Under the pieces are notes generated by a model, which did not search any database, was not told the origin of the DNA, and saw nothing but the letters and a program-made list of their open reading frames with translations. A stretch of 64,000 nt of DNA from Vibrio sp. SS-MA-C1-2 (lineage in GTDB: Bacteria; Pseudomonadota; Gammaproteobacteria; Enterobacterales; Vibrionaceae), in NCBI RefSeq assembly GCF_021513135.1, contig NZ_CP090981.1, positions 1,240,001-1,304,000 of the forward strand. Direction: 5' to 3'. Shown here piece by piece: positions 50,855-64,000 of the stretch (position 1 is the first letter of the stretch; the number at the start of each line of letters is the position of its first letter). Position numbers and translations under genes: made by a program.

Positions 50855-51184
50855 TTATCTCCCATTATCTTCAATTTTCCAAAGATACTGTTTTAATTTG
50901 ATTTTTCCTTCAAGAGAAACAGTAATCCCTTCAACGATTAATGCGGTTTTTTGCCTCTCGAAATCAACACCCGTTAGTGAGATTTTACCTTGACTATTAA
51001 TAACGCGATACCAAGGCAATGAAGAGTTTGAGGGGAGGTTAGCGAGTAATTTTCCTACATGGCGAGCATGTTTGGGATAACCTGCTAAACGGCTGACTGT
51101 CCCATAAGTGGTGACTTTACCAAAGGGAATCGCATTGAGGGTAGCATAGATCTTTTCAGCAAATTCACGATGATTAAGACTCAT
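50855..51184 (-). CDS. atl: alkyltransferase-like protein (ATL, MGMT family)
   Basis: A 109-residue protein with the DNA-binding domain of O6-alkylguanine-DNA alkyltransferases. The catalytic PCHR is replaced by PWYR in SLPWYRVINSQGKISL near residues 66-81. This Cys-to-Trp change defines ATL proteins, which bind O6-alkylguanine and mark it for nucleotide excision repair instead of removing the alkyl group. Other matches are IPFGKVTTYGTVSRLAG near 19-35 and RQKTALIVEGI. E. coli ybaZ (atl) also lies near tesB and ybaY. Confidence 0.92.
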   Translation of the reverse strand: MSLNHREFAEKIYATLNAIPFGKVTTYGTVSRLAGYPKHARHVGKLLANLPSNSSLPWYRVINSQGKISLTGVDFERQKTALIVEGITVSLEGKIKLKQYLWKIEDNGR

Positions 51185-51227
51185 TTGAGCTCACTTGTTT
51201 CAGATTATTTATCTCATTTGAAGACAA

Positions 51228-51288
51228 AAAAAGAGCAGATGACACTTAAACTATGGGACTCCCAAATAGTAAGTGCACAGCTGCTCAT
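51228..51288 (-). terminator. terminator after purB
   Basis: On the minus strand GAGCAG and CTGCTC close a long stem that also pairs CACTTA with TAAGTG, followed by TTTTTTT. It lies about 25 bases past the purB stop. Confidence 0.7.
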
Positions 51289-51312
51289 TTAAGCTACTGA
51301 TAATTAGATGGA

Positions 51313-52701
<1,389 letters not shown>

Positions 52702-53319
52702 TTAAATGCGCGCTAAAAGAATGTTGGCTTGTTCGATGATTTTTTTACGGCTAAAGAGTAGATGACGACGTTTGCCACCTACTTGACGCCACAATACTGA
52801 ATTTCGGATTCCGGCTAATAAAAGCGAGCGAACTTGATGCTGAACGCCTTCTTGCTGTAAATAAGCCGGGGTTCCAGTGACCTGAATTCTAGGGCCTAAT
52901 GGACTAATGACATCAAGGTAGATTGAAGCTAGGTTTGAAACCATTTGAGGGTTGAGTAGCTCAAAGTGGTCAAGTTGATGTTGAGCGGTAGAGATGCGAT
53001 TACCAAGTAGAGACATTGCCTCTTTGTTGGCAGATAACTTACGCTCAAGTGCCATCAAGCTGACTAAGTAACGAGTCAACTCATTACCCGACTGGCCATT
53101 ATTTAGCTCTTCAACCATTGCCTTTAAACCAATAGCAAGATCTCTTTCATTACCACAGACATCCATTGTCGATTTTGGATCCGTCACCAAAATACTATTT
53201 AATGAAGCAGTTAAAGCGTCCTGATCACAGCTACCATCTCTAGCAACCTGTTGAACTAATTTCACAGATTGACAGATAGCAGCGAAGGCCATTGTTTGAT
53301 CCAGTAGACGGTTAGCCAC
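52702..53319 (-). CDS. hflD: HflD, lysogenization regulator homolog
   Basis: A 205-residue membrane-associated protein; in E. coli HflD binds phage lambda CII and affects lysogeny, but its cell role is unclear. I start it at the GTG at 53319 (then [16 protein letters not shown]), because GGAG lies 7 bases upstream and the family starts there. The frame opens further upstream inside mnmA, but that part does not match. It lies 11 bases after mnmA and 21 before purB, so the three genes are likely one operon. Confidence 0.9.
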   Translation of the reverse strand: MANRLLDQTMAFAAICQSVKLVQQVARDGSCDQDALTASLNSILVTDPKSTMDVCGNERDLAIGLKAMVEELNNGQSGNELTRYLVSLMALERKLSANKEAMSLLGNRISTAQHQLDHFELLNPQMVSNLASIYLDVISPLGPRIQVTGTPAYLQQEGVQHQVRSLLLAGIRNSVLWRQVGGKRRHLLFSRKKIIEQANILLARI

Positions 53320-53330
53320 GATATTACTCC

Positions 53331-54434
53331 TTAAAATCGTTGTTCGATAATGCCGCCACCAAGACAAACCTCACCTTGATAGAATACGGCTGATTGCCCC
53401 GGTGTTACTGCGATTTGAGGCTGGTCGAAAATTACTTTAATTGTCTCATCATCAACAGGAATGATAGTACAAGCAGAATCTTGCTGGCGGTAGCGAGTTT
53501 TAACAGTACAGGTTACCGGCTCTTTAATTGGTGTACGATCCACCCAGTGAAGCTGCTTGGCAAGTAAGCCATGAGATTGCAGGCGAGGGTGGTCATGACC
53601 TTGACCAACAACAAGCACATTACGAGCCACTTCCTTATCTACCACATACCATGGTTCTTCAGAGGCATTTTTTAAGCCACCAATTTTTAAGCCTTTGCGT
53701 TGACCTAAAGTGTGGTACATCAAACCTTGATGTTCGCCAATTACGTCACCCTTGTCAGTTTCAATTGGGCCTGGTTGTGCGGGTAGATATTTACCTAAAA
53801 ATTCAGTAAATTTACGCTCACCAATAAAGCAAATTCCTGTTGAATCTTTTTTCTTCGCGGTGATAAGATCTTGCTCTTCAGCAATACGACGTACTTCTGG
53901 TTTCTCTAGCTCACCAACAGGGAATAGACTTCTCCCTACCTGCTCATGACTTAATGTATAGAGGAAGTAACTTTGATCTTTGTTGTTGTCGATACCACGT
54001 AGCATTTGTGGTTTTTCACCCGCAGCAGGGAAAGTTCGGCGAACATAGTGACCCATTGCAATATAGTCTGCTTCTAACACTTCATCCGCAAAGGCAAGAA
54101 ATGCTTTGAATTTTATCTCTTTATTGCACAGAATATCTGGGTTTGGTGTACGACCAGCTTTATACTCGGTTAAGAAATGTTCAAAAACATTATCCCAATA
54201 TTCAGCTGCAAAGTTAATGGTGTGTAGGGTGATACCTAACTTATCACAGACAGCTTGAGCATCCGCAAGGTCTTCTGAAGCAGAGCAGTATTCATCCGTG
54301 TCGTCTTCTTCCCAGTTCTTCATGAACAGGCCTTCAACTTGGTAGCCTTGTTCTAGTAATAGGTAGGCTGAAACAGAGGAATCCACACCACCAGACATAC
54401 CGACGATGACTTTTTTATTGCTGTTGTTTGACAT
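53331..54434 (-). CDS. mnmA: tRNA-specific 2-thiouridylase MnmA
   Basis: Adds sulfur to the wobble uridine of tRNAs for Lys, Glu and Gln, receiving it from the Tus relay. The 367 residues match E. coli MnmA (368). The PP-loop is [18 protein letters not shown] near 9-26, and the two catalytic cysteines are in [12 protein letters not shown] near 99-110 and [13 protein letters not shown] near 195-207. The C-terminal barrel has TPGQSAVFY. This tRNA position is the same one that SelU (28129) can selenate, so both modification enzymes are encoded in this window. Confidence 0.97.
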   Translation of the reverse strand: MSNNSNKKVIVGMSGGVDSSVSAYLLLEQGYQVEGLFMKNWEEDDTDEYCSASEDLADAQAVCDKLGITLHTINFAAEYWDNVFEHFLTEYKAGRTPNPDILCNKEIKFKAFLAFADEVLEADYIAMGHYVRRTFPAAGEKPQMLRGIDNNKDQSYFLYTLSHEQVGRSLFPVGELEKPEVRRIAEEQDLITAKKKDSTGICFIGERKFTEFLGKYLPAQPGPIETDKGDVIGEHQGLMYHTLGQRKGLKIGGLKNASEEPWYVVDKEVARNVLVVGQGHDHPRLQSHGLLAKQLHWVDRTPIKEPVTCTVKTRYRQQDSACTIIPVDDETIKVIFDQPQIAVTPGQSAVFYQGEVCLGGGIIEQRF

Positions 54435-54558
54435 AATAACGTTACACTTTATTGAGATCTTGGTTGGGATTCTATCAGAATTATTAAGCAGTAAATAGAG
54501 AGCTGAAATGGAAAATTAATTAACCCCATTTCTCGCCCTGATTTATTGTGCAGAATAA

Positions 54559-55290
54559 CTATTCTACCTGCGAGATATCTCGCCACTCTCCCGGCTGTAA
54601 ATCACCTAATTGAAAGCCTGCGACTTGATAACGGATTAAGCGAAGAGTTGGATAGCCGATATGGGCCGTCATACGCCTAACTTGACGATTTCGTCCTTCA
54701 ATAATCGAAATTTGTAGCCATGTGGTTGGAATGTTTTTTCTTTCTCTAATCGGGGGAATGCGTGTCCAAATCAAAGGGCTTTCCATCACTTCAACGTTTG
54801 CGGGTAGTGTCATGCCATCTTTAAGCTCTACCCCTTTACGAAGCTGGGCTAATGATTCCTCCGTTGGTTCTCCTTCAACTTGTACCCAGTAAATCTTACT
54901 CGATTTAGATTTAGGTTGAGTGATTTTAGCTTGCAGCGCGCCGTCATTGGTTAATACCATTAATCCTTCACTATCACGATCCAATCGCCCAGCGGCATAC
55001 ACCTCTTTTATTGGGATATAATCCGCTAAGGTTTTACGGCCATCGCCATCCGTAAACTGACTCAAGGTGTCAAATGGCTTATTAAAGATAATAATCTTGC
55101 GCTCTTCTACAGTCAGTTTTACTGGTTTTTTGTGACTGAGTGCACGTTTTCTATCACGGGATGAAGAAGGGGAATGAGCGGAACGTTGGTTTTTTGCTTG
55201 ACCTTGAGTTCCCCCTCTATTTTGAGATGAGGCTCTATTTTTACTGGCTTTGTTCTTTTTGCTCTTACTGTTATTAGAATGAGAAGTCAT
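54559..55290 (-). CDS. rluE: 23S rRNA pseudouridine(2457) synthase RluE
   Basis: Pseudouridine synthase of the RsuA family. A basic, S/K/N-rich leader (about residues 1-65) precedes the catalytic domain, which has [20 protein letters not shown] near 67-86, [20 protein letters not shown] with the catalytic Asp near 105, and [20 protein letters not shown] near 205-224. The leader is longer than the conserved core needs, and the real start could lie inside it, but no better ribosome site is evident. It is divergent from icd, a pairing seen in vibrios. Confidence 0.92.
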   Translation of the reverse strand: MTSHSNNSKSKKNKASKNRASSQNRGGTQGQAKNQRSAHSPSSSRDRKRALSHKKPVKLTVEERKIIIFNKPFDTLSQFTDGDGRKTLADYIPIKEVYAAGRLDRDSEGLMVLTNDGALQAKITQPKSKSSKIYWVQVEGEPTEESLAQLRKGVELKDGMTLPANVEVMESPLIWTRIPPIRERKNIPTTWLQISIIEGRNRQVRRMTAHIGYPTLRLIRYQVAGFQLGDLQPGEWRDISQVE

Positions 55291-55468
55291 GTTAAGTGCC
55301 GTAGTGTTTTGTAAATAAAGTGTAATTTTGACATTTAATCATTTTATTAATTAGGCTATCATTTAGCCACAAATAAAAGGATAGAGAGGTGATGCTAACA
55401 ACTTTACTAAGATTAGTATCAGATTTTACCGCTCTTACTCAGATAATTCAAAAGACGTTATTATATAG

Positions 55469-57712
<2,244 letters not shown>

Positions 57713-57794
57713 TTTAAATCATATCCAAAACGTGATGTGATGATCTGTCAATTATCTTAATGATGATTTCTAGTATTGTTTATCAGTTTTGTTT

Positions 57795-57847
57795 AAAAAA
57801 GCTCGTCAACCATTCACTCAGGTGAGTATGGTTGATGAGCTTTTTTT
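57795..57847 (+). terminator. terminator after icd
   Basis: AAAAAAGCTCGTCAACCAT and ATGGTTGATGAGCTTTTTTT form a long, nearly perfect stem, with an inner CTCA/TGAG pair, about 80 bases past the icd stop. Confidence 0.9.
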
Positions 57848-58108
57848 ATTTTAGTCGTTAAAATATTTAGGGATTCGGCCAGTTTTTCATTAATCATACG
57901 AATTTATCGCCTGTTTCTCGTTTATTTCCGACATTTTTAAAAAGAATTAAGAAAGATCCGATATATTGAATAGATATGAGGTTAGGGGTGGAATACAATC
58001 AATCTATTAACTAACCTAATAGTAGAAACCATCAAATGTTGCTTTTTTGGTCACTTGAAAGAGGATGGCTTAAGCAAAAATAGCGTTGATGGTTTGGAAT
58101 GTGAGTAT
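57848..58108 (+). promoter_or_regulatory. clpS upstream region
   Basis: About 260 bases between the icd terminator and clpS, without a supported gene. The open frame running into clpS from 58055 does not match the ClpS family before its ATG at 58109. Confidence 0.4.
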
Positions 58109-58429
58109 ATGAGCAAGTTATACGAATGGATTACACCGGACACGGATTTAGCTGAAGCGGTAAAGTCAGAAGTCAAACCGCCAGCAATGTACAACGTTAT
58201 TATTAATAACGACGATTATACACCGATGGATTTTGTGATAGATGTTTTGCAACGTTATTTCTCTATGGATATAGATAGCGCAACTCAGATTATGTTAGCA
58301 GTCCATTATAAAGGCAAAGCAATTTGTGGTACATACAGTGCTGAAATTGCAGAAACGAAAGTCGCTCAAATTAATCTATATGCAAAAGAGAACGAGCATC
58401 CGTTACTCTGTACTTTAGAAAAAGCTTAG
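58109..58429 (+). CDS. clpS: ATP-dependent Clp protease adaptor ClpS
   Basis: Adaptor that recognises destabilising N-terminal residues (Leu, Phe, Tyr, Trp) and passes such proteins to ClpAP. The 106-residue product starts at the ATG at 58109 ([19 protein letters not shown]). The core is [21 protein letters not shown] near 27-47 (binding-pocket Asn and Asp) and [20 protein letters not shown] near 70-89, with a key pocket His at HYKGKA. It lies 108 bases before clpA on the same strand, as in E. coli. Confidence 0.96.
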   Translation: MSKLYEWITPDTDLAEAVKSEVKPPAMYNVIINNDDYTPMDFVIDVLQRYFSMDIDSATQIMLAVHYKGKAICGTYSAEIAETKVAQINLYAKENEHPLLCTLEKA

Positions 58430-58537
58430 CCCTTAAAAAAGCCTAATGCTTGAGTAAAGAACAGGGTGATTTTATCGGAGTTCGATTGAGGCCATCGATG
58501 TCGAGGCAAGATTAAGTGGAGTAAACGGAGGCGCCCA

Positions 58538-60802
58538 ATGTTAAATAAAGAACTTGAAGCTAGTCTAAATAGCGCATTTGCAACTGCAAGAGAAAAGCGC
58601 CATGAATTCATGACGGTAGAGCATCTACTAACTGCATTGTTAGATAACAGCTCTGCTCATGAAGCGTTAAAAGCATGTCATGCAGACATAGATAATCTAC
58701 GAGTAGAGCTAAGTAAATTTATCGAGCAAACTACTCCACTCATTCCTGTAGATGATACAACTCGAGAAACTCAGCCAACATTGAGTTTCCAACGTGTATT
58801 ACAACGCGCAGTGTTCCATGTTCAATCTTCTGGTCGTAGTGAAGTTGCTGGTGCAAATGTACTGGTTGCCATCTTTAGCGAGCAAGAATCCCATGCTGCT
58901 TATTTATTGAAGAAAAATGATATTAGTCGTTTAGATGTGGTGAACTTTATCTCTCATGGCATTTCAAAGGGGGATGAGCACTCTGAAGGGATGACTGGAC
59001 AACAACCACAAGCTGGACAAGCCGGTGAAACCGCAGGTGAAGATCAGTTAGAAAACTTTGCAACTAACTTGAATCAACTCGCTAAAGTGGGCGGCATTGA
59101 TCCTCTGATTGGTCGTGATAAAGAGTTAGAGCGCACCGTGCAAGTCTTGTGTCGTCGTCGCAAAAATAACCCATTATTAGTGGGTGAAGCTGGGGTTGGT
59201 AAAACTGCGATTGCAGAAGGGTTAGCATGGCGTATTGTTGAAGAACAAGTGCCAGATATTATCAAAGATTGTGTGATCTATTCGCTTGATATTGGCTCTC
59301 TATTAGCGGGTACTAAATATCGTGGTGATTTTGAGAAGCGTTTTAAAGCGATCTTAAAGCAGCTAGAGCAAGAAGAGCACGCAATTTTATTTATCGATGA
59401 AATTCATACTATTATCGGTGCTGGTGCAGCATCAGGTGGTCAAGTCGATGCTGCAAACTTAATTAAACCGCTTTTAAGCAGTGGTAAATTACGTTGTATC
59501 GGTTCAACGACTTATCAAGAATACAGCTCAATTTTTGAAAAAGAGCGAGCATTGGCTCGTCGTTTCCAGAAGATTGATGTCATTGAACCATCGCTGGATG
59601 ATACCACTAAAATCTTGATGGGCTTGAAGAGCAAATACGAAGCGCATCATGAAGTTCGTTATACCAATAAAGCGATTCGTTCAGCGGTTGAGTTATCCGC
59701 TAAGTATATTAATGAACGTCACCTGCCAGATAAAGCAATTGATGTCATTGATGAAGCAGGAGCTCGTTGTCGTTTGATGCCAATTAGTCGCCGAAAAAAG
59801 ACGATTAATGTTGCTGATATTGAGAGCATGATTGCGAAAATGGCACGAATTCCTGAGAAGTCTGTTTCAAGCACCGATCGTGATATTCTTGAGAAATTAG
59901 GTCGCAAGTTGAAGATGCTGGTCTTTGGTCAAGATGAAGCGATTGATGTGCTAAGTGAAGCGATTAAGCTAAATCGTGCTGGATTATCTGCGGATAATAA
60001 GCCAGTTGGTTCTTTCTTATTTGCAGGCCCGACTGGGGTTGGTAAAACCGAAGTGACGGTTCAGCTAGCAAAAGCGATGGGGATTGAGCTGCTACGTTTT
60101 GATATGTCAGAGTACATGGAGAGACATACGGTCAGTCGTTTAATCGGAGCACCTCCAGGTTATGTTGGTTATGAACAAGGTGGTTTGTTAACGGATGCCG
60201 TAATCAAAAACCCGCATGCTGTTGTTTTATTGGATGAGATTGAGAAAGCACACCCAGATGTTTTCAACATCCTTCTTCAGGTGATGGATAATGGTTCATT
60301 AACCGATAACAATGGTCGTAAAGCCGATTTCCGCAATATTGTATTGGTGATGACAACCAATGCGGGTGTTGAGCAGACGGTTAAGAAATCGATGGGTCTG
60401 ATCCAACAAGATCATAGCCACGATGCGATGTCCGCAATTAAGTCTGTATTTACGCCAGAATTTAGAAACCGTCTAGATAACATCTTATGGTTCAAGCACC
60501 TTGATCGAGATGTCATCTCGTTAGTTGTTGATAAATTTATTGTCGAACTTCAAGTTCAGCTTGATGCCAAAGGTGTCTCTATGGAGGTGACTGCAGCTGC
60601 CAGAGCTTGGTTGGCCGAGAAGGGTTACGATAAGTCGATGGGTGCTCGTCCAATGACACGAGTGATTCAAGATACCTTGAAGAAACCATTAGCCAATGAG
60701 TTGTTATTTGGCTCATTGATGAGTGGTGGTACGGTACGTGTAGATTGTGTTGATAATCAGGTTACGTTTGAATATCTACCTGAAACGGTTAGCGTTAATT
60801 AG
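58538..60802 (+). CDS. clpA: ATP-dependent Clp protease ATP-binding subunit ClpA
   Basis: AAA+ unfoldase that feeds substrates to the ClpP peptidase. The 754 residues (E. coli: 758) comprise an N domain that binds ClpS (about 1-145), AAA module 1 (Walker [17 protein letters not shown] near 213-228, Walker [15 protein letters not shown] near 284) and AAA module 2 (Walker [15 protein letters not shown] near 494-507, Walker [15 protein letters not shown] near 562). Sensor 2 is [19 protein letters not shown] precedes the ATG. It follows clpS and ends before a strong terminator. Confidence 0.98.
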   Translation: MLNKELEASLNSAFATAREKRHEFMTVEHLLTALLDNSSAHEALKACHADIDNLRVELSKFIEQTTPLIPVDDTTRETQPTLSFQRVLQRAVFHVQSSGRSEVAGANVLVAIFSEQESHAAYLLKKNDISRLDVVNFISHGISKGDEHSEGMTGQQPQAGQAGETAGEDQLENFATNLNQLAKVGGIDPLIGRDKELERTVQVLCRRRKNNPLLVGEAGVGKTAIAEGLAWRIVEEQVPDIIKDCVIYSLDIGSLLAGTKYRGDFEKRFKAILKQLEQEEHAILFIDEIHTIIGAGAASGGQVDAANLIKPLLSSGKLRCIGSTTYQEYSSIFEKERALARRFQKIDVIEPSLDDTTKILMGLKSKYEAHHEVRYTNKAIRSAVELSAKYINERHLPDKAIDVIDEAGARCRLMPISRRKKTINVADIESMIAKMARIPEKSVSSTDRDILEKLGRKLKMLVFGQDEAIDVLSEAIKLNRAGLSADNKPVGSFLFAGPTGVGKTEVTVQLAKAMGIELLRFDMSEYMERHTVSRLIGAPPGYVGYEQGGLLTDAVIKNPHAVVLLDEIEKAHPDVFNILLQVMDNGSLTDNNGRKADFRNIVLVMTTNAGVEQTVKKSMGLIQQDHSHDAMSAIKSVFTPEFRNRLDNILWFKHLDRDVISLVVDKFIVELQVQLDAKGVSMEVTAAARAWLAEKGYDKSMGARPMTRVIQDTLKKPLANELLFGSLMSGGTVRVDCVDNQVTFEYLPETVSVN

Positions 60803-60830
60803 ACGTTCAACGTGAAATGAGTAGTAAAAG

Positions 60831-60861
60831 AAAACCCCAGTCGATTGACTGGGGTTTTTTT
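60831..60861 (+). terminator. terminator after clpA
   Basis: AAAACCCCAGTC and GACTGGGGTTTTTTT form a strong stem with a tiny loop. Confidence 0.9.
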
Positions 60862-60935
60862 ATGTCTCTTTTTTATCTATTAATCTTAATCATGGAAAAT
60901 TGATAGTGAAGATTAATACATTAAAAATTTATAGA

Positions 60936-61154
<219 letters not shown>

Positions 61155-61322
61155 TTAATCCTCTATAGGCTGCTTAACCCTATTTAAGATAGTGGTTAGC
61201 TTATAATGCCTGAAATCGCTTAGTATAAAGTTTAGGGCGCTATTCTACATCCCGATAGCCAACTTGTCAGCTTTTGATGAAAAATTAACTGAAAAATCGA
61301 CCATTATTTTACTTTATTGTTG

Positions 61323-62024
61323 TTAATCTGCTGTTATCCAACCATTTATACTCAGTAGTTGGTAGGGGCTGTAATTGACTTTATAGTTCATTTCTCGGCA
61401 TTGATCGATCTGAAATCCTAGATAGAGCCATTTTTTTCCGCAACTTGTTGCCCACTCTAACTGCAAAAGTACAGCCATCGTACCTAAAGAGAGTGAAGAA
61501 TCTGGTGAGAAGAAAGTATAGAGCGCACTGGCTGAATCAGAAAAAGTATCAGTCACTGCGACGGCAATTAACCTCTCTTGATCGTAAATATGTAAGTATT
61601 GAGTAGGGCACCAATCAACTTGAATGAACTGTAAAAAGTCCGTTTTATTAGGTGGAAACATCGAACCTGTAGCGTGTCGTATGGTGATATAATCGGAGTA
61701 GAGCTCAAACCAATTATCATCGAGTTCAGTTTTCATCTCCCAACGCAAATGTTTGGTTTTGTTGAGCAGCCTCTTTTGACTACGGCTGGGTGTGAAAGCT
61801 TCGCAATCGACACGTAATGATTGACAAGCTCGACACTTTTCACACATTGGACGATAGATGTTTTTACCGGTTCGTCGATAACCATTGGCCAGCAACAAAT
61901 TATAACCATCCGATGAGTGCCATGATGCCTCCATAATAATAGCCAGACGTTGCTGCTGTTCTTTCAGATAAGAGCATGGTGACGGCGGTGTAAATCCAAC
62001 TTGCAAAGAATAACTATCAGGCAC
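61323..62024 (-). CDS. bpt: aspartate/glutamate leucyltransferase Bpt
   Basis: Transfers leucine from Leu-tRNA to proteins starting with Asp or Glu, marking them for ClpS-ClpAP degradation. The 233-residue product resembles arginyl-tRNA-protein transferases: an N-terminal cysteine motif, CEKCRACQSLRV near residues 60-71, and a C-terminal GNAT-like domain with TFFSPDSSLSLGTMAVLLQ near 170-190 and LYLGFQIDQC. The name Bpt (bacterial form with leucyl activity) follows the known V. vulnificus enzyme. It lies between aat and infA. Confidence 0.93.
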   Translation of the reverse strand: MPDSYSLQVGFTPPSPCSYLKEQQQRLAIIMEASWHSSDGYNLLLANGYRRTGKNIYRPMCEKCRACQSLRVDCEAFTPSRSQKRLLNKTKHLRWEMKTELDDNWFELYSDYITIRHATGSMFPPNKTDFLQFIQVDWCPTQYLHIYDQERLIAVAVTDTFSDSASALYTFFSPDSSLSLGTMAVLLQLEWATSCGKKWLYLGFQIDQCREMNYKVNYSPYQLLSINGWITAD

Positions 62025-62090
62025 GGGGTATTGACTCTTTGTTGATGATTGAGAGTTTAAGATAATCGGTGATTCGTTTTCGATTTCTCA

Positions 62091-62822
62091 TTAATTTGTA
62101 CTGAATTCTAATAATGATTTAATCGTTATCTGTTGTGGTTGAAAACAATGTGAGTCGATTGGGTTTTCTCGCCACTGTTGAAGTTGAGTAATAAACGGTT
62201 CTCTTTGTACCGCTTCAGCTCCTAAAGAGGTGAGGTGAGGAGTGATCATTTGGCAATCAATCATCTTACCACCATGTTTCAGTAGTTGAACCGCAAGCGC
62301 CCAAAGCGCAACTTTAGAGCTATTATCTTTTAACGAGAACATCGATTCGCCACAAAACAGTTCACCAACCAGAATGCCATACAGACCGCCGACTAATTGA
62401 TCATCAGACCAAACTTCAATCGAGTGACAGTGACCTTGCTGGTGGAGTTGATAATAAGCTTCTTGCATCTCTTCTGTTATCCATGTTTGATCCGCACTGC
62501 GGGTCTCAGCACATAAGCGAATAACATCACGCGCTTGTTGATTAACTGTTACCTTATAATTGGTTTTTCGAATAAACTTTCGTAAACTTTTACTTGGTTT
62601 AAAGCTGGTTGGATTGATCAGGGCGCGAACGGAAGGGCTCCACCATAACAGAGGATCTTGTTCACTAAACCAAGGGAAAATACCATGACGGTAAGCCGAA
62701 ACTAAACGCTCAGGCTTAAGGTCGCCACCAAAAGCAAGCAGACCATCAGGATCGTCAACTGCTGTTTCTACGTTGGGGAAATCAACGGAGATTGGAGATA
62801 ATTGAGTTAAATAGATGGTCAT
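62091..62822 (-). CDS. aat: leucyl/phenylalanyl-tRNA--protein transferase
   Basis: Attaches Leu or Phe to proteins with N-terminal Lys or Arg, making secondary N-degrons into primary ones. The 243 residues (E. coli: 234) have the signature LLAFGGDLKPERLVSAYRHGIFPWF near 29-53, then WWSPSVRALI near 60-69, and GGLYGILVGELFCGESMFS near 145-163. It is 66 bases before bpt on the same strand and is followed by the same pathway's other transferase. cydC lies upstream. Confidence 0.97.
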   Translation of the reverse strand: MTIYLTQLSPISVDFPNVETAVDDPDGLLAFGGDLKPERLVSAYRHGIFPWFSEQDPLLWWSPSVRALINPTSFKPSKSLRKFIRKTNYKVTVNQQARDVIRLCAETRSADQTWITEEMQEAYYQLHQQGHCHSIEVWSDDQLVGGLYGILVGELFCGESMFSLKDNSSKVALWALAVQLLKHGGKMIDCQMITPHLTSLGAEAVQREPFITQLQQWRENPIDSHCFQPQQITIKSLLEFSTN

Positions 62823-62853
62823 TATTGCTCGCTATTTTTTAGATAATTACGTG

Positions 62854-64000
62854 TTAAATTGACTGCTGTAGTTGAGCGTATCGTCCTTGTTGATCGATTA
62901 AGTCATGATGGCTGCCAAACTCAACAATTTGACCACTTTCCATCACATATATCTGATCCATACTCGTTAAGCCAACTAAGCGGTGAGTAATATAGAGAAC
63001 GGTTTTTGCTTGTCTGTGATCCGTTTTTTGAGCATGACGAGTAAGCAATTGTAAGATTTCAACCTCAGTTTGCTGATCGAGTCCTTCAGTTGGTTCATCC
63101 ATTAGTAGGATGGGCGCATCATGAAGAATAGCTCGTGCAATACCAATACGACGACGCTCACCACCAGAAAGTTGACGACCACCATCACCGATCCATGCCG
63201 ATAAACCTTCATCAGAAAGAAGATGTGCTAATCCGACTTCAGTTAAGACAATTTCAAGCTGTTGATCATTGGCAGAAGGGGAAGCTAATAGTAAGTTTTC
63301 ACGTAATGAGTCATTGAAAAGATCAACACGCTGACTGACGACACTGATTGAGTCTCGTAATGCTTTTTCTGACCACGCCGTCAATGGACGATGATCGATA
63401 GAAATCGCGCCTTGTTGTGGATCCCAGCTACGAGTTAATAACTGTAGTAGCGTCGATTTACCACAGCCTGTTTTACCTAAAAGGGCAATCTTGCTGCCTT
63501 GTTCTACAGTTAAGGATATCTGGTTAAGCACTTGATGTTGATCATCATAACTGAAGCTAACATTTTCAATCTGGATAGATCCTTGAGCGGACTTTTGTTG
63601 CTTATCTTGAACAAATTCAACATCAGGCTTTGCTTCGGTTATCTCATTGAGACGACGAGCAGAGGTCAGTGTTTGGCTTAAATATTGAAATGCACCTGCA
63701 ACGGGAGCCATTAATTCAAAACTGGCCAACGTTGCAAACGTGATCATTGCAATTTTAGGATCAGGAACATTGCCAGCAACACCGTCTGAAGCCAGCCACA
63801 ACATGAAGATTAATGTCCAACCGTTGAAAAGTACCAGAGTAGCCGTTGCAAATCCGGTGATCGAGGCCATTTTTCGTTGAGCATTAAACAGTTTTTGTTG
63901 ATGTTCCGTTAGCTGGCTTTGGTAACGAGACTCAGCACCAAAGATCACTAACTCACTATGGCATTGCAGCCAATCGAGTAATTTAATTCGGTAGTTCGCT
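62854..64000 (-). CDS. cydC: CydC, ABC exporter subunit, 5' end cut by the window
   Basis: Half of the CydDC heterodimeric ABC exporter needed to assemble cytochrome bd, with glutathione, cysteine and heme proposed as substrates. The visible C-terminal 382 residues contain the last membrane helices and the complete ATPase domain: Walker A LLGKTGCGKSTLLQLL, signature LSGGERRRIGIARAIL and Walker B ILLMDEPTEGLD, then the switch ITHRL. The frame runs open to the window edge with the family's LDWLQ and SELVIFGAE segments, so the gene continues to the right. The order aat-cydC matches E. coli. Confidence 0.95.
   Translation of the reverse strand, partial: ANYRIKLLDWLQCHSELVIFGAESRYQSQLTEHQQKLFNAQRKMASITGFATATLVLFNGWTLIFMLWLASDGVAGNVPDPKIAMITFATLASFELMAPVAGAFQYLSQTLTSARRLNEITEAKPDVEFVQDKQQKSAQGSIQIENVSFSYDDQHQVLNQISLTVEQGSKIALLGKTGCGKSTLLQLLTRSWDPQQGAISIDHRPLTAWSEKALRDSISVVSQRVDLFNDSLRENLLLASPSANDQQLEIVLTEVGLAHLLSDEGLSAWIGDGGRQLSGGERRRIGIARAILHDAPILLMDEPTEGLDQQTEVEILQLLTRHAQKTDHRQAKTVLYITHRLVGLTSMDQIYVMESGQIVEFGSHHDLIDQQGRYAQLQQSI

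Overview
The window is a gene-dense, AT-rich stretch of a gammaproteobacterial chromosome. It is most likely from the Vibrionaceae; Aliivibrio or Photobacterium would fit the base composition, but I cannot fix the genus. The evidence is a FadR with the extra segment typical of Vibrio FadR, a monomeric NADP isocitrate dehydrogenase divergent from rluE, a bpt gene between infA and aat, and a tandem tRNA-Tyr array. About 50 protein genes and 4 tRNA genes can be supported, nearly all housekeeping. I see no phage, insertion sequence, CRISPR array or secretion locus.

Layout. 1-7.5 kb: cysB, a methyltransferase gene, small conserved genes, a ycgN-like gene, dusC and a SEC-C protein gene. 7.6-26.8 kb: dsbB-nhaB / fadR, ycgB-yeaH-yeaG, mipA, yeaD, gapA / msrB-yeaC, ansA, sppA / fadH, ydjA. 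This block keeps neighbourhoods known from E. coli. 27-31.3 kb: selD-selU and topB. 31.5-35.7 kb: a small barrel-like protein gene, yejM-yejL / yejK and a ygbA-like gene. 36-42.3 kb: asd, sodB / grxD, a transporter gene, rnt and xthA. 42.4-43.1 kb: four identical tRNA-Tyr genes on the minus strand. 43.3-48.1 kb: an RND efflux adaptor and pump pair and an Lrp-type regulator gene. 48.1-51.2 kb: tesB / ybaY-like lipoprotein gene, a nuclease-family gene and an alkyltransferase-like gene. 51.3-57.7 kb: mnmA-hflD-purB, rluE and icd. 58-64 kb: clpS-clpA, infA, bpt, aat and cydC, the last cut by the window edge.

Functional links. fadR and fadH lie 13.7 kb apart, and a near-consensus FadR operator sits upstream of fadH. 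yeaG, yeaH and ycgB form the conserved stress and nutrient-limitation kinase cluster. selD and selU overlap by one base and together make selenophosphate and selenouridine tRNA. clpS, clpA, bpt and aat place the whole bacterial N-degron pathway (two transferases, adaptor and unfoldase) in one 5 kb block.

Two signals stand out. First, five frameshifts (one in yeaH, one near the end of mipA, three in fadH) each sit at a run of G (or C on the other strand), and each is repaired by adding exactly one G. By eye, every G/C run of six in the window is one of these. This points to homopolymer undercalling in the assembly, or to real contraction of G tracts, rather than to ordinary gene decay. Second, a family of imperfectly palindromic repeats of about 128 bp ending in TATACC-like inverted repeats is scattered between genes, with shortened and end-only forms. 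A third, weaker lead is an orphan terminator with a promoter-like sequence upstream of grxD, which may mark a small RNA.
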